From: Clostridiaceae bacterium
Lineage (GTDB): Bacteria; Bacillota; Clostridia; Acetivibrionales; DUMB01
Length of the DNA stretch: 50,013 nt
Assembly (NCBI GenBank): GCA_012840535.1
Contig: DULF01000062.1
Span: forward strand, 1 to 50,013
Direction of reading: 5' to 3'
The notes under the pieces are model-generated. The model saw nothing but the letters and a program-made list of their open reading frames with translations, did no database searches and was not told the DNA's origin. The translations under genes and the position numbers were made by a program. This document shows positions 35,954 to 44,930 of this stretch, one piece after another (the first letter of the stretch is position 1; each line of letters opens with the position of its first letter).

Positions 35954-36487
35954 TTATCGTCCGAAGACCAGAGCGCAAATCCAGACAGATACAACTATAC
36001 TTATAGTGTCAGCTATTAAGGCGGCAATTAAAGTATATCTTATGTTCTTTATTCCCACGGAACCGAAATATACTGAAAGGGTATAGAATATAGTTTCTGT
36101 TGAGCCCATCATGGTGGAAACAACTCTCCCGACAAACGAATCAGGTCCATGGACTTTTAAAATATCTGAAACTATGGCTAAAGATGCGCTTCCTGAAATT
36201 GGCCTCATAAGCACCAACGGCATTGCCTCAGCAGGTATTCCCACTAAAGAAGCAAGTGGTTTCGTTGCGTATATTAGAAGGTCCAATGCCCCTGAAGCCC
36301 TGAATACCCCTACTGCTACCAATAAACCCACCAGTACGGGCATTATCCTCACGACTGTCGTTATCCCTTCCTTTGCTCCTTCGATAAATATATCATATAT
36401 TTTTACATTCTTATACAAACCTGTGCACAAAATTACCAGAAACATCGCCGGAACGGCATAGGCAGATAAAAACTTAATAATACTCAT
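35954..36487 (-). CDS. spmB: Spore maturation protein B
   Basis: A 177-residue membrane protein with about five hydrophobic segments and a nucleoside-recognition-type core (MRPISGSASLAIVSDILKVHG, then STETIFYTLSVYFGSVGI). SpmB works with SpmA in core dehydration and heat resistance of spores. Its ATG directly abuts the spmA stop, so they are coupled. It shows the organism is a spore former. Confidence 0.93.
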   Translation of the reverse strand: MSIIKFLSAYAVPAMFLVILCTGLYKNVKIYDIFIEGAKEGITTVVRIMPVLVGLLVAVGVFRASGALDLLIYATKPLASLVGIPAEAMPLVLMRPISGSASLAIVSDILKVHGPDSFVGRVVSTMMGSTETIFYTLSVYFGSVGIKNIRYTLIAALIADTISIVVSVWICALVFGR

Positions 36488-37075
36488 CTATAACCCCGCT
36501 TTGTAAAAGGCTGCAAGCAGTTTTGCCGCAACTATGCCACCTATGGTTGCACAAATTGACGCCACCCAGACGGTGCCTATTATTTCTGCGGGATTTGCAG
36601 AATTTGCAGCGGCACGGATAGCAATAACACTGGCAGGTATCAATTGCAAAGCAGAAGTGTTCAAAACCAGAAACATGCTCATAGAATCAGTTGCGGTATC
36701 CTTCCTCGGATTAAGCTTCTGGAGCTCCGCCATAGCCTTAAGGCCTAATGGTGTAGCGGCATTGCCAAGTCCAAGCATATTGGCTACAAGATTCATTACA
36801 ATTGCACCCATTGCCGCATGTCTTTTGGGAACATCCGGAAACAAGAACCTTAATACAGGTCTTACAATCTTTGCTATATATTGAATAAGTCCGCTCTTTT
36901 CAGCAACGCTCATTAATCCTGTCCACATGCACATAATCCCCAGCAAGGCTATGCAAAGTTCCACCGCTTTACCCGCAGAATCGATTGCCGCCTGGGTGAC
37001 AGCCTCAATTCTCCCGTTAATAATACCAACCACAAATCCGATGACGATCATGCCGAGCCATATATAATTAAGCAT
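36488..37075 (-). CDS. spmA: Spore maturation protein A
   Basis: A 195-residue membrane protein with about five hydrophobic segments. GKAVELCIALLGIMCMWTGL and VMNLVANMLGLGNAATPLGL are typical of SpmA. It comes first in the spmAB pair. The ATG follows GCAGGAATT. The promoter was not identified and would be expected to be sporulation-specific. An exact 0A box lies about 125 bases upstream (37197-37203). Confidence 0.93.
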   Translation of the reverse strand: MLNYIWLGMIVIGFVVGIINGRIEAVTQAAIDSAGKAVELCIALLGIMCMWTGLMSVAEKSGLIQYIAKIVRPVLRFLFPDVPKRHAAMGAIVMNLVANMLGLGNAATPLGLKAMAELQKLNPRKDTATDSMSMFLVLNTSALQLIPASVIAIRAAANSANPAEIIGTVWVASICATIGGIVAAKLLAAFYKAGL

Positions 37076-37196
37076 AATTCCTGCTTTTCCCCCGGAAATG
37101 ATACTTACTAAATAAGTATGATTAAAAGTCTGTAACTATTCACGCATTCATTCACTTATTCTTTAATGGAAAAGAAATAGTATCTATGTCAAATTT

Positions 37197-37203
37197 TGTC
37201 GAA
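37197..37203 (+). promoter_or_regulatory. 0A-box-like site upstream of spmA
   Basis: TTTTGTCGAAT contains an exact TGTCGAA, the Spo0A box core. It lies about 125 bases before the spmA ATG. A related ATTGTCATG follows 10 bases later. A 7-mer can arise by chance. Confidence 0.4.
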
Positions 37204-37413
37204 TATTGTCATGTTATTTTCCAAATGATTTAATATAAACATCATCTGAATTACCAAAAACCGTATTTCACGAACTGGTTTTTTAGGGCAAAAAAATCCA
37301 TTAAAACCTAGTATTTACGCTAATTTTATAACTTAATAAAGAATTTCATCCAGAATATGAAAATTACAACTACCTTTACCATAACATAAATTTGAATTTT
37401 TTTAAAAATATTG

Positions 37414-37442
37414 TTGACGTTTACTGGAATTTATGGTACTAT
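37414..37442 (+). promoter_or_regulatory. Promoter of abrB
   Basis: TTGACG (37414-37419) and TACTAT (37437-37442) with exactly 17 bases between them. The start would be near 37449. Confidence 0.75.
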
Positions 37443-37457
37443 AAGAAAAGAAAAGTT

Positions 37458-37464
37458 TGTCGAA
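37458..37464 (+). promoter_or_regulatory. 0A box in the abrB leader
   Basis: TTTGTCGAAAC holds an exact TGTCGAA at about +10 to +16 from the expected abrB start. In B. subtilis Spo0A represses abrB from boxes downstream of its promoter, so both sequence and position fit. Confidence 0.6.
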
Positions 37465-37493
37465 ACCTGTAACATTTTAAGGAGGAGGCTAAT

Positions 37494-37736
37494 ATGAAAT
37501 CCACGGGTATTGTAAGAAAAGTAGATGAACTCGGTAGGGTTGTTTTACCGATCGAGTTAAGAAGGACTCTCGATATTGCCGAAAAAGATGCATTAGAAAT
37601 TTATGTCGACGGTTCAACTATTATTCTTAAGAAGTATGAACCAGCGTGCATATTCTGCGGCGACGCAAAAGATGTTACCGTTTATAAAGGCAAGAATATT
37701 TGTCCTAACTGCATGAAAGAATTAAAAAAATCATAA
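37494..37736 (+). CDS. abrB: AbrB-family transition-state regulator with Cys4 tail
   Basis: An 80-residue DNA-binding protein. The N-terminal swapped-hairpin domain (MKSTGIVRKVDELGRVVLPI ... LRRTLDIAEKDALEIYVDG) is the AbrB/SpoVT-type fold. The C-terminal part has CIFCGD...CPNC, a likely zinc ribbon usual in clostridial AbrB. It represses early sporulation and stationary-phase genes in the exponential phase in related species. The ATG follows a strong AAGGAGGAGG. Its own promoter, a 0A box and a terminator make it a single-gene unit. It is at the same chromosomal spot as B. subtilis abrB, between rsmI and metG. Confidence 0.93.
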   Translation: MKSTGIVRKVDELGRVVLPIELRRTLDIAEKDALEIYVDGSTIILKKYEPACIFCGDAKDVTVYKGKNICPNCMKELKKS

Positions 37737-37761
37737 AAGAGAGAAAAAATAAAATAAGGCT

Positions 37762-37803
37762 AATTTGAAAGGGGCATGATTTAAGTCACGCCCCTTTCAA
37801 ATT
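37762..37803. terminator. Bidirectional terminator between abrB and rsmI
   Basis: A perfect 14-bp stem (37762-37775 with 37790-37803) built on TTTGAAAGGGGC, with a 14-base loop. It separates two converging genes. Confidence 0.8.
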
Positions 37804-37840
37804 GCGGCTTTCAAATTATGGTTAATTGCACTTAATGAAG

Positions 37841-38686
37841 TCAATTTATCAGGTTTTTATAAATTTCCCTTTTGCTTATGCCTCTATCTTCAGCAATTTT
37901 TTTCATTGCTTCCTTTTTACTCATACCCTGTTTAATATAAAATTCCAGGTGCTCCCGGAGACTGATTTCATTCCACGCCTGCCTTTTATCCTCCTGCACC
38001 TCTTTCTCATCCATTCCTTCCACTATCAGTACAAACTCTCCTTTAGGCGGTTCAGCGGAATATTTTTCTATAGCCTCTTCCAAAGTACATCTGACAATCT
38101 CCTCAAACTTTTTAGTCAGCTCCCTGGCTAGTACAATTTTCCTGTTGCCGAGTTCCTCATATAAATCTTTTAAAGTATATATAAGCTTGTGAGGAGCTTC
38201 ATAAAAAACTATTGTTCTGACTTCGTTTTTTAGCAGCCGTATGCGCTCTTTCCTCATTCTCTTGTTTACCGGTAGAAAACCTTCAAAAACAAACCTGCCG
38301 GCAGGAAGTCCGGAAAGTACCAGTCCCATAATTGCAGCAGTAGGTCCTGGAACCATTGTAACTTCAATCCCGTTTTGTATAGCCAGTTTTACCATATCCT
38401 CCCCTGGGTCTGATATCCCCGGGGAACCAGCATCCGATACAATAGCGACATTCTTGCCCTCAAGAAGCTGCTGAATGAGATAATTCCCTTTCTCTGCCTT
38501 ATTATGTTCATAGTAGCTGGTAAGAGTCTTTTTTATGCCATAGTGATTTAAAAGTTTCAAAGTCTGCCTGGTGTCTTCCGCGGCAATAATATCAACTTCC
38601 TTAAGTATTCTTAGCGCCCTCAGGGTAATATCCTCGAGATTGCCTATAGGAGTTGCCACAAGATACAGTATTCCCTTCTCACCCAA
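37841..38686 (-). CDS. rsmI: 16S rRNA (cytidine1402-2'-O)-methyltransferase
   Basis: A 281-residue SAM-dependent methyltransferase of the tetrapyrrole-methylase fold that methylates the ribose of C1402 in the decoding centre. Motifs are GILYLVATPIGNLEDITLRA at the N-terminus, AEDTRQTLKLL, SDAGSPGISDPG and VPGPTAAIMGL. It starts with TTG at 38686, nine bases after GGAGG. Using the longer frame to 38731 would overlap trmN6 and extend the family N-terminus. It lies right downstream of the trmN6-like gene, as in B. subtilis. Confidence 0.94.
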   Translation of the reverse strand: MGEKGILYLVATPIGNLEDITLRALRILKEVDIIAAEDTRQTLKLLNHYGIKKTLTSYYEHNKAEKGNYLIQQLLEGKNVAIVSDAGSPGISDPGEDMVKLAIQNGIEVTMVPGPTAAIMGLVLSGLPAGRFVFEGFLPVNKRMRKERIRLLKNEVRTIVFYEAPHKLIYTLKDLYEELGNRKIVLARELTKKFEEIVRCTLEEAIEKYSAEPPKGEFVLIVEGMDEKEVQEDKRQAWNEISLREHLEFYIKQGMSKKEAMKKIAEDRGISKREIYKNLIN

Positions 38687-38712
38687 CTTAACAATCCTCC
38701 ATACAAAGCTCT

Positions 38713-39462
38713 TTATCTGTTCTCCCTGCAATATATTTGGTTTATTTCATGGGAATAATTCCCATTCTCATCATAAACATATAACGGCTCCATCATTTTA
38801 AGCTCCGGTCTCCCGTGCTTTGCTCCCTTTATCAAAATAAGGTTGGCCTTTTTATAAGGTGAAGGATGAACAAATCTTATATATTTGGGTTCTATTTTAT
38901 AATTCCTCATTAAGCATAAAATATCTACAAGTCTTTCCGGTCTATGCACCATCGCAAACTGCCCGCCCGGTACCAATAGCTTGCTGCTTACTCTTATTAC
39001 ATCTTCAAGAGTACATAGTATTTCGTGTCTTGATAACGCCTTTGAATCCGACGGGTTTATCAATCCTGATCCTTTGCTGATATAAGGCGGGTTCGTAACA
39101 ACAACATTAAACGTTGAAGAACCAAAATACTCTGCTGAATCTTTTATGTCACCGGTTACTATTTCTATTCTGTCTTCAAGATTATTTAATTTCACGCTTC
39201 GCGACGCCATCTCGGCCATTTCAGGCTGGATTTCCACTCCAACTATTTTTGAAGCCTGGGTTTTGCCTGCAAGCAATATGGGAATTACGCCTGTGCCGGT
39301 TCCAAGGTCGATTACTTTATCCCCTTTTTTCACGTCTGCAAAATTAGCCAGAAGCACAGCGTCAATACCAAAGCAAAAGGCTTCGGTATTCTGTATTATC
39401 ATCAAGCCTTTATACTGAAGGTCATCAATTCTTTCCTTAGCTTTTAATTCAATATGTTCCAA
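38713..39462 (-). CDS. TrmN6-like methyltransferase (YabB)
   Basis: A 249-residue SAM-dependent N6-adenine methyltransferase of the YfiC/YabB group, whose E. coli member modifies A37 of tRNA-Val. SAM motif DLGTGTGVIPILLAG and catalytic VTNPPY are present. FCFGIDAVLLANFA fits the group's N-terminal substrate-facing motif. The start is uncertain: TTG at 39462 with AGGTGG upstream is chosen, GTG at 39471 is the alternative. The small yazA-type GIY-YIG gene that follows in B. subtilis is absent. Confidence 0.88.
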   Translation of the reverse strand: MEHIELKAKERIDDLQYKGLMIIQNTEAFCFGIDAVLLANFADVKKGDKVIDLGTGTGVIPILLAGKTQASKIVGVEIQPEMAEMASRSVKLNNLEDRIEIVTGDIKDSAEYFGSSTFNVVVTNPPYISKGSGLINPSDSKALSRHEILCTLEDVIRVSSKLLVPGGQFAMVHRPERLVDILCLMRNYKIEPKYIRFVHPSPYKKANLILIKGAKHGRPELKMMEPLYVYDENGNYSHEINQIYCRENR

Positions 39463-39628
39463 GTTTCCCACCTGTCCAGCGCCTGTTTAATTAAAAAGTG
39501 CTTAAAATGCACATTCCCCATATTACCATTATTTATTATAATACTAAATAAGAGGTTATGCTTCAGTAAACAGTTACCTCTGCCTAACCCCTTATTCACA
39601 ACCTGCTATATTACAAAAACGCAATATA

Positions 39629-39799
<171 letters not shown>

Positions 39800-39911
39800 T
39801 TAAAAGACACCTCCTCAAAAATTACATTAACCCGACCATCTCTTACCAAACAGTTAGGTAGATGACTATACTATTGTATCACCAAAATTGCATTATGAAA
39901 ATAGTTTTTAG

Positions 39912-39948
39912 TTATTTTGCATACACTAACCAAAATTATTTTGTATAC
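39912..39948 (-). repeat. Direct repeat upstream of the ferredoxin gene
   Basis: TTATTTTGCATAC (39912-39924) and TTATTTTGTATAC (39936-39948) differ at one base and are 24 bases apart. They lie 110-150 bases before the ferredoxin ATG and could be regulator sites, though A+T bias weakens this. Confidence 0.4.
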
Positions 39949-39966
39949 AATATTCAATCTCTGCAA

Positions 39967-40845
39967 CTAATCTTCCAGTTGCTTTAGGGTTTCCAAGTCT
40001 ATATCCTCTTCTATTTCATCGGCTTTCTTGGCAACATCCTTTATTACTTTTATATCGTCAACTTTAAAAACTTCCAGGTCCGTTTCATTCCCTTTATCAA
40101 GTTTTACCTTTACCATTCCCTTTAAAAGGCTGACCTCCATAACAACACCCTGTCCCTCGGGAGTTTCGACAATTGCACCTACATTAGGCGTTTTCTCAAG
40201 CAATTCCTCATACACTTCCTGTTCATACTTCAGGCAGCACATAAGCCTGCCACAGGCTCCGGAAATTTTAGTCGGGTTAAGGGATAACCCCTGCTCCTTA
40301 GCCATTTTTATTGAAACAGGCTGGAACTCTCCGAGAAAAGACTTGCAACAAAGAATCCGCCCGCATATGCCCATTCCACCCATCATTTTTGCCTCATCCC
40401 TTACACCGATCTGCCTTAATTCAATCCTTGTTTTAAAAACAGCGGCAAGGTCTTTTACCAGTTCCCTGAAATCCACCCTGCCGTCGGCTGTGAAATAGAA
40501 CAGGATTTTATTATTATCAAACGTGTACTCCACATCAATCAGCTTCATTTCAAGGTTGTGTTTTTTTATCTTTTCCAGGCATATGCCAAAAGCTTCCTTT
40601 TCTTTCTTGCTGTTCTCTTCCGCGTGCTTCATGTCTTCCTCGGTCGCGATCCTGATTACCTTTTTTAAAGGCGCCACTATTTTTTCTTCCGGCACCTCCC
40701 TGTTAGGTATGACAACCTCTCCAAACTCAATGCCTCTGGCTGTCTCAACAATTACATTTGTATTAACTTCTATTTCAAGGTCGCCGGGGTCAAAGTAGTA
40801 TACCTTGCCCGCTTTTTTAAACCGTACTCCAACCACTTTTACCAT
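39967..40845 (-). CDS. ricT: PSP1-domain protein RicT (YaaT)
   Basis: A 292-residue cytosolic protein. In B. subtilis RicT joins RicA and RicF (YmcA, YlbF) in a complex carrying Fe-S clusters that speeds RNase Y-dependent mRNA processing and the Spo0A phosphorelay. The PSP1 core includes RGIEFGEVVIPNREVP and IGVRDEAKMMGGMGICGRIL. Cysteines implicated in clusters are seen in GICGRILCCKSF and GACGRLMCCLKYE. The C-terminus is an acidic tail. The ATG follows GAGGAATG. It is 6 bases past holB, so translational coupling is likely. Confidence 0.94.
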   Translation of the reverse strand: MVKVVGVRFKKAGKVYYFDPGDLEIEVNTNVIVETARGIEFGEVVIPNREVPEEKIVAPLKKVIRIATEEDMKHAEENSKKEKEAFGICLEKIKKHNLEMKLIDVEYTFDNNKILFYFTADGRVDFRELVKDLAAVFKTRIELRQIGVRDEAKMMGGMGICGRILCCKSFLGEFQPVSIKMAKEQGLSLNPTKISGACGRLMCCLKYEQEVYEELLEKTPNVGAIVETPEGQGVVMEVSLLKGMVKVKLDKGNETDLEVFKVDDIKVIKDVAKKADEIEEDIDLETLKQLED

Positions 40846-40851
40846 CTATAT

Positions 40852-41835
40852 TCATTCCTCCTGAATTTTCATCAGCATAACTTCTATAGTAAGTTGATAA
40901 TTCGCATTCTGTTTTAAGTTTTTGTGCGCCGTCTCCACTGCTTCTATATTGTCAAGCAGTTTGCGCAGCGAGAACCTTCGCGCGTTATCTAATATGATAT
41001 CCTTTTTATCTGAATTAATCAATATATGCCCGAATTGTTCCTTTTTTGCTATTATAAGGTCCCTATAAAACAAAACCATTATATTCAATATTGTTTCAAT
41101 ATTGCTTTTATTCTCATCGAAAAACTTGTATATATTGAAAATGCTTGCAAGCTTTGAATCAGAAAGCTTGATTACCAGGTCTATTGTTTTTTCCCTTATC
41201 GTGGTAAATTCATCTGAATCAGCCAATTCAACGGCAGTGCCGATTATTCCGTCTGCGTATGAGACAATAAAATCAACAGGCTTATTGCCATGTATATTTT
41301 TGGATTTAAGGAATTCCTTCACTTCTTCAGGAGTATTTTTCCTGAAGCTGTAGTTTGCTGCTCTTGAAAGTATGGTCTCCAAAAGCGCATCATTATTGGA
41401 AGAAGTCAATATAATAACTGCGTAGGACGGAGGTTCCTCAAGGGTTTTCAGCAGGCAGTTCTGTGCCTGTTCTGTCATTCTGTCAGCATCTACTATCAAA
41501 TATACCTTTCTGTCCGAGTATAAAGGCCGTATAATTATATCAGACTGCATATCCCTTATATCATCTATCTTTATGCTGGCATCAGCTGGATTTATTTCAC
41601 GAAAATCCGGATTGGAACCGCTGTCAAATAAACGGCATGGCATACATTTACCGCATCTTCTTCCACCACTGCCCTCTTCACAGAGAAGAAGACCTGCAAA
41701 TATCCTTGCCATGGTCTTCTTTCCTATACCTTTCGGCCCGCTGAATATATAAGCATGTCCCACTCTGCCGCTTGCTATTTTGTTCTTCAAACTTTCGACA
41801 ATCTCTTTCTGCCCTACAATGTCGCTGAAATCCAT
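40852..41835 (-). CDS. holB: DNA polymerase III delta-prime subunit
   Basis: A 327-residue AAA+ clamp-loader subunit. The Walker A-like FSGPKGIGKKTMARIFAG, the zinc cluster CEEGSGGRRCGKCMPC, and LIVDADRMTEQAQNCLLKTLEEPP (Walker B region) with TSSNNDALLETILSRA (sensor 1/SRC-like, here SRA) are visible. It loads the sliding clamp at replication forks. The ATG follows GGGAGAG. It is in the order darA-yaaR-holB-ricT as in B. subtilis. Confidence 0.94.
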   Translation of the reverse strand: MDFSDIVGQKEIVESLKNKIASGRVGHAYIFSGPKGIGKKTMARIFAGLLLCEEGSGGRRCGKCMPCRLFDSGSNPDFREINPADASIKIDDIRDMQSDIIIRPLYSDRKVYLIVDADRMTEQAQNCLLKTLEEPPSYAVIILTSSNNDALLETILSRAANYSFRKNTPEEVKEFLKSKNIHGNKPVDFIVSYADGIIGTAVELADSDEFTTIREKTIDLVIKLSDSKLASIFNIYKFFDENKSNIETILNIMVLFYRDLIIAKKEQFGHILINSDKKDIILDNARRFSLRKLLDNIEAVETAHKNLKQNANYQLTIEVMLMKIQEE

Positions 41836-41867
41836 ATACTCTCCCTTTTCTTGCGTAAACTCAAATC

Positions 41868-42320
41868 CTACATAAATATGTCCATTATGAGCCCTCTGAT
41901 ATCGTCAATCCTTTTCAGAATGGCAATATTATCCTTTTCAGTTTTCAATATATCCTGAGTCAGAAGTTCCAGCTCATCATTAATTTTTTTGACCACCGCA
42001 TAGATCCTGTGTCTTCCTCTTCTGTCGAGAAAGTTCTGCTTAGTAAATCTCCTTGAGTTATTGAGGGCCTCATCGAGGAACTCCGCAATAAGCTTCTTAT
42101 ATATCCTTAATTCCCGTATGTCAATTTTTTTCCCAAGTTTTTCCCCTTGCTCTGTAATTTGGCTGACAAGATGCCTAAGCCTTTCCTCATGGTTTCCGTT
42201 CTCAATGCGTTTCAACTGGCTTCTGAAGCTTGTTTCTCCGGCCTCTGCAACTCTTTTTTCATCCTTTCCATGCACTTCGGAAATTACAGAAGGGTTCTTT
42301 AAAGCATCACTTATTTTCAA
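41868..42320 (-). CDS. yaaR: YaaR-family (DUF327) protein
   Basis: A 150-residue helical cytosolic protein of unknown function, conserved between the c-di-AMP receptor gene and holB in Firmicutes. IRELRIYKKLIAEFLDEALN and FTKQNFLDRRGRHRIYAVVK are typical of the family. The TTG at 42320 is chosen because it gives the usual MKI start and has GTGGGG about eight bases upstream; a GTG at 42335 lacks a ribosome site. Confidence 0.88.
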   Translation of the reverse strand: MKISDALKNPSVISEVHGKDEKRVAEAGETSFRSQLKRIENGNHEERLRHLVSQITEQGEKLGKKIDIRELRIYKKLIAEFLDEALNNSRRFTKQNFLDRRGRHRIYAVVKKINDELELLTQDILKTEKDNIAILKRIDDIRGLIMDIFM

Positions 42321-42335
42321 AAATATCAACCCCAC

Positions 42336-42665
42336 TTATATCTTTTCGAATCTTTCGACATTCAACACAAAGATTGTCGCTCCGCCGACCACAACTTCTA
42401 CGGGATAAGGCACAAACATCCCGCCCACCCCGTTAGGCGTCATTGAAGAGTTTATCACCTGTTTCCTGCTTTTGGATTTCTTCTTTATTATGGCGATAAC
42501 GTCATCAACATCATTCTCGTCAACACCGACAAGCAGTGTTGTGTTTCCCGCCCTGAGGAATCCTCCCGATGAACATAGTTTTGTTACGCTGTAGCCTGCG
42601 CTGCTCAAACCATCCATAACTTTCGGGCCGTCTTCATCGTGAACGATAGCATATACAAGTTTCAT
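42336..42665 (-). CDS. darA: Cyclic di-AMP receptor (DarA/PstA)
   Basis: A 109-residue PII-like protein that binds c-di-AMP as a trimer. MKLVYAIVHDEDGPKVMDGL, VTKLCSSGGFLRAGNTTLLVG and the C-terminal ATIFVLNVERFEKI match the family closely, with the SGGFLRxGNTT loop forming the nucleotide site. Its downstream effectors are not known. The ATG has a strong AAGGAGG. It lies between tmk and yaaR, the usual place. Confidence 0.95.
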   Translation of the reverse strand: MKLVYAIVHDEDGPKVMDGLSSAGYSVTKLCSSGGFLRAGNTTLLVGVDENDVDDVIAIIKKKSKSRKQVINSSMTPNGVGGMFVPYPVEVVVGGATIFVLNVERFEKI

Positions 42666-42699
42666 AAAATAAAACCTCCTTCCTTTTATATGAAACTAT

Positions 42700-43323
42700 T
42701 TATTTTAACAGCCTGTCAATCCAGCCTATAACGTCCTTTGATATTTCTTCCACAGTCCTGTTGCTGTCAATTACCCTGATTCTTTCAGGATTCAATAAAG
42801 CTATCTGTTTGTAACCGTTATAAACCCTCATATGAAATTCCATGTCTTCCCTCTCGATCCTATCGGTTCCCGTAGCTTCAATCCGCCTGTTTAAGGCAAT
42901 TTCAGGGCTGATATCAAAGAAAAATGTAATATCAGGCATTGCCCCGTCCAGTGCTGCTTTATTGACACTTTCCACTACTTCTAAATCAATTCCTCTCCCA
43001 AATCCCTGGTAGGCATAGCTTGAATCGACAAACCTGTCACAAATGACAATCCTGCCGCTTTCCAGGGCTGGCTTAATTACTTCTGAAACCAGCTGCGCCC
43101 TTGCAGCCGCATACAGTATCATTTCAGTAATTGCGCTCATCCTGCTGTTTGCAGGGTCAAGGATTATTGCCCTTATTTTTTCGCTTATATATGTGCCGCC
43201 GGGCTCTCTGGTGAGCACTACACTATATCCCTTCCGTTCCAGGTAATCCTTCATAAGCCCTATCTGCGTAGTTTTCCCCGAGCCATCCGTGCCTTCAACT
43301 GTTATGAATAAGCCCCGCCCCAT
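42700..43323 (-). CDS. tmk: Thymidylate kinase
   Basis: A 207-residue P-loop kinase converting dTMP to dTDP. It has the P-loop EGTDGSGKTTQ, the DRFVDSSYAYQG motif that holds dTMP, and LID region NRRIEATGTDRIERE. The P-loop has TDGSGKTT, where many enzymes have LDGAGKST, a minor variation. ATG follows AGGAGGACTACA. It is first in the downstream run to rsmI. Confidence 0.95.
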   Translation of the reverse strand: MGRGLFITVEGTDGSGKTTQIGLMKDYLERKGYSVVLTREPGGTYISEKIRAIILDPANSRMSAITEMILYAAARAQLVSEVIKPALESGRIVICDRFVDSSYAYQGFGRGIDLEVVESVNKAALDGAMPDITFFFDISPEIALNRRIEATGTDRIEREDMEFHMRVYNGYKQIALLNPERIRVIDSNRTVEEISKDVIGWIDRLLK

Positions 43324-43353
43324 TGTAGTCCTCCTGATTTGTAAGATAGTGCG

Positions 43354-44790
43354 TTAATCAACTACAAGCACTTCCATATTTCCGCTAAGCCCATTAACTT
43401 TTCCGCCAAACTCAATTATATTATATACATATTCAACAGTTTCTTCCATAATTATTTCACCAGGACAAACAAGCGGGATGCCCGGAGGATATGGAGTGAC
43501 AATGCTTCTGCTAATCCTGCCTGCCGCCTTGCTTAACGGCAGTTTTGTGCATTTTGCGTTTTTTATGTCCTTTAATTCCATTGCCTGCTCCGGCAATTGC
43601 ATTTTCTTCGCATATTTGTCAGGCAAAGGCTCCTTCTTCCTAAAAGAGGCGCTTAAATCAGCCAGAGAAATTCCCAGGCTTTCAAGTTCCGCCGCTTCAT
43701 CAGCAACTGTTGTTATGCATACTATATTATAAAAGTCGGACATCTCAACCTGAATATTATAGGTATCCCGCAGTATTTTTTCGGTTTCATAGCCTGTCCT
43801 GCCAAACTCCTTTAAGTTTATTACCATGCGCGTTTTATCAAGGGAGCCTCCTCGTATATCCTTTTCCTTCAATAACCTCATACCTGGACATTCGTCAATA
43901 AGCGTTTCCAGGGAGTTTATTCCCGCCAAAAGCTTTTTCAAAAGCCCGGCTCCTTTTTCATCCATAATGCATCTGGCAATGTCAAGCATGGACATTATTA
44001 TATATGACGGGCTTGTGGTCTGGAGCAAATCAAGGAAAAACTCAAGCCTGTCAATATCGACTTTCCTTGACTTTACATGGAGGTAAGCCCCCTGTGTAAG
44101 GGCAGGCAACGTCTTATGCGCGCTCTGAACGCAAATATCAGCGCCAGCCTCCATTGCACTCTTCGGAAGGCAGCTGCTGAAACCAAGATGAGCTCCATGT
44201 GCCTCATCCACCATAAGGACCATATTGCGTGAATGCACTACTTTCGCTATACGTTCAACATCTGAGCAGATGCCGTAGTAATTCGGCCTTGTTATAAGCA
44301 CTCCCGCTGCATCAGGATTAAGTTCTATTGCTTTTGTAAGCTTTAGTACATCAACTGTCTCAGAAATAGCAAAATCACTGTTGAATTCAGGCAATACATA
44401 AACAGGCCTTACTCCTGCAAGGATCATTGCAGCGATAACCGACTTATGGCAGTCACGGGAAACAATCAGTTTATCACCGGGTTTGCATAATGCCATAATC
44501 ATTGCATGTATGCCGCTACTTGAACCATTTACAAGGAAATACGTCTTATCGGCGCCAAATGCTTTTGCGGCCAGTTCCTGCGCTTCCCTGATAACCCCTT
44601 CAGGCGCATGCAGGTTGTCCATGCCAGGTATCTCGGTTACGTCAAGGGATAACAGTTCCCTTCCCACGTCATCAGGAAGTCCCCTTCCCAGCTTGTGACC
44701 GGGCATGTGAAAGGGTACGGGTTTGGATGCAGCATATTTTCTAACCGACTGATATAAAGGAGCATTTAATTTCTTAATTAAAATCACCAT
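43354..44790 (-). CDS. Orn/Lys/Arg decarboxylase family protein (YaaO/SpeA-like)
   Basis: A 478-residue PLP enzyme of the aminotransferase-I-like fold Orn/Lys/Arg decarboxylases common in Firmicutes. The PLP lysine is in SAHKTLPALTQGAYL, with DEAHGAHLGF upstream and FLVNGSSSGIHAMI near the N-terminus. The family makes agmatine, cadaverine or putrescine; the substrate cannot be read from sequence. Its place just before tmk matches B. subtilis yaaO. The same window also holds a polyamine importer. The C-terminal part ends with the conserved PYPPGIPLVCPGE. Confidence 0.92.
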   Translation of the reverse strand: MVILIKKLNAPLYQSVRKYAASKPVPFHMPGHKLGRGLPDDVGRELLSLDVTEIPGMDNLHAPEGVIREAQELAAKAFGADKTYFLVNGSSSGIHAMIMALCKPGDKLIVSRDCHKSVIAAMILAGVRPVYVLPEFNSDFAISETVDVLKLTKAIELNPDAAGVLITRPNYYGICSDVERIAKVVHSRNMVLMVDEAHGAHLGFSSCLPKSAMEAGADICVQSAHKTLPALTQGAYLHVKSRKVDIDRLEFFLDLLQTTSPSYIIMSMLDIARCIMDEKGAGLLKKLLAGINSLETLIDECPGMRLLKEKDIRGGSLDKTRMVINLKEFGRTGYETEKILRDTYNIQVEMSDFYNIVCITTVADEAAELESLGISLADLSASFRKKEPLPDKYAKKMQLPEQAMELKDIKNAKCTKLPLSKAAGRISRSIVTPYPPGIPLVCPGEIIMEETVEYVYNIIEFGGKVNGLSGNMEVLVVD

Positions 44791-44930
44791 CCGGTATAAA
44801 CAGATTCAAAATAATCATATCATACAGTTCTGTTGATAATTAAATTTTATCATAAAATACTGTGGTATTACATTCTTAAAGCTCAAATTCGTTTCCATTT
44901 GTTTGATACAGTAAATTGAGCAGTGTAAAT

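Larger units (their letters stand above)
37076..37493. other. Divergent regulatory region between spmA and abrB
   Basis: 418 A+T-rich bases. They contain the abrB promoter and two exact TGTCGAA sequences, listed separately. A weak A/T hairpin (AAAAACC with GGTTTTT near 37256-37286) was also noticed. No gene was seen. Confidence 0.6.

Noticed and set aside
40160-42365. TTCGACA (0A-box core on the other strand) in ricT, holB and darA.
   Set aside because: All lie inside coding sequence, where the 7-mer is explained by codons. Only the intergenic ones near spmA and abrB were kept.
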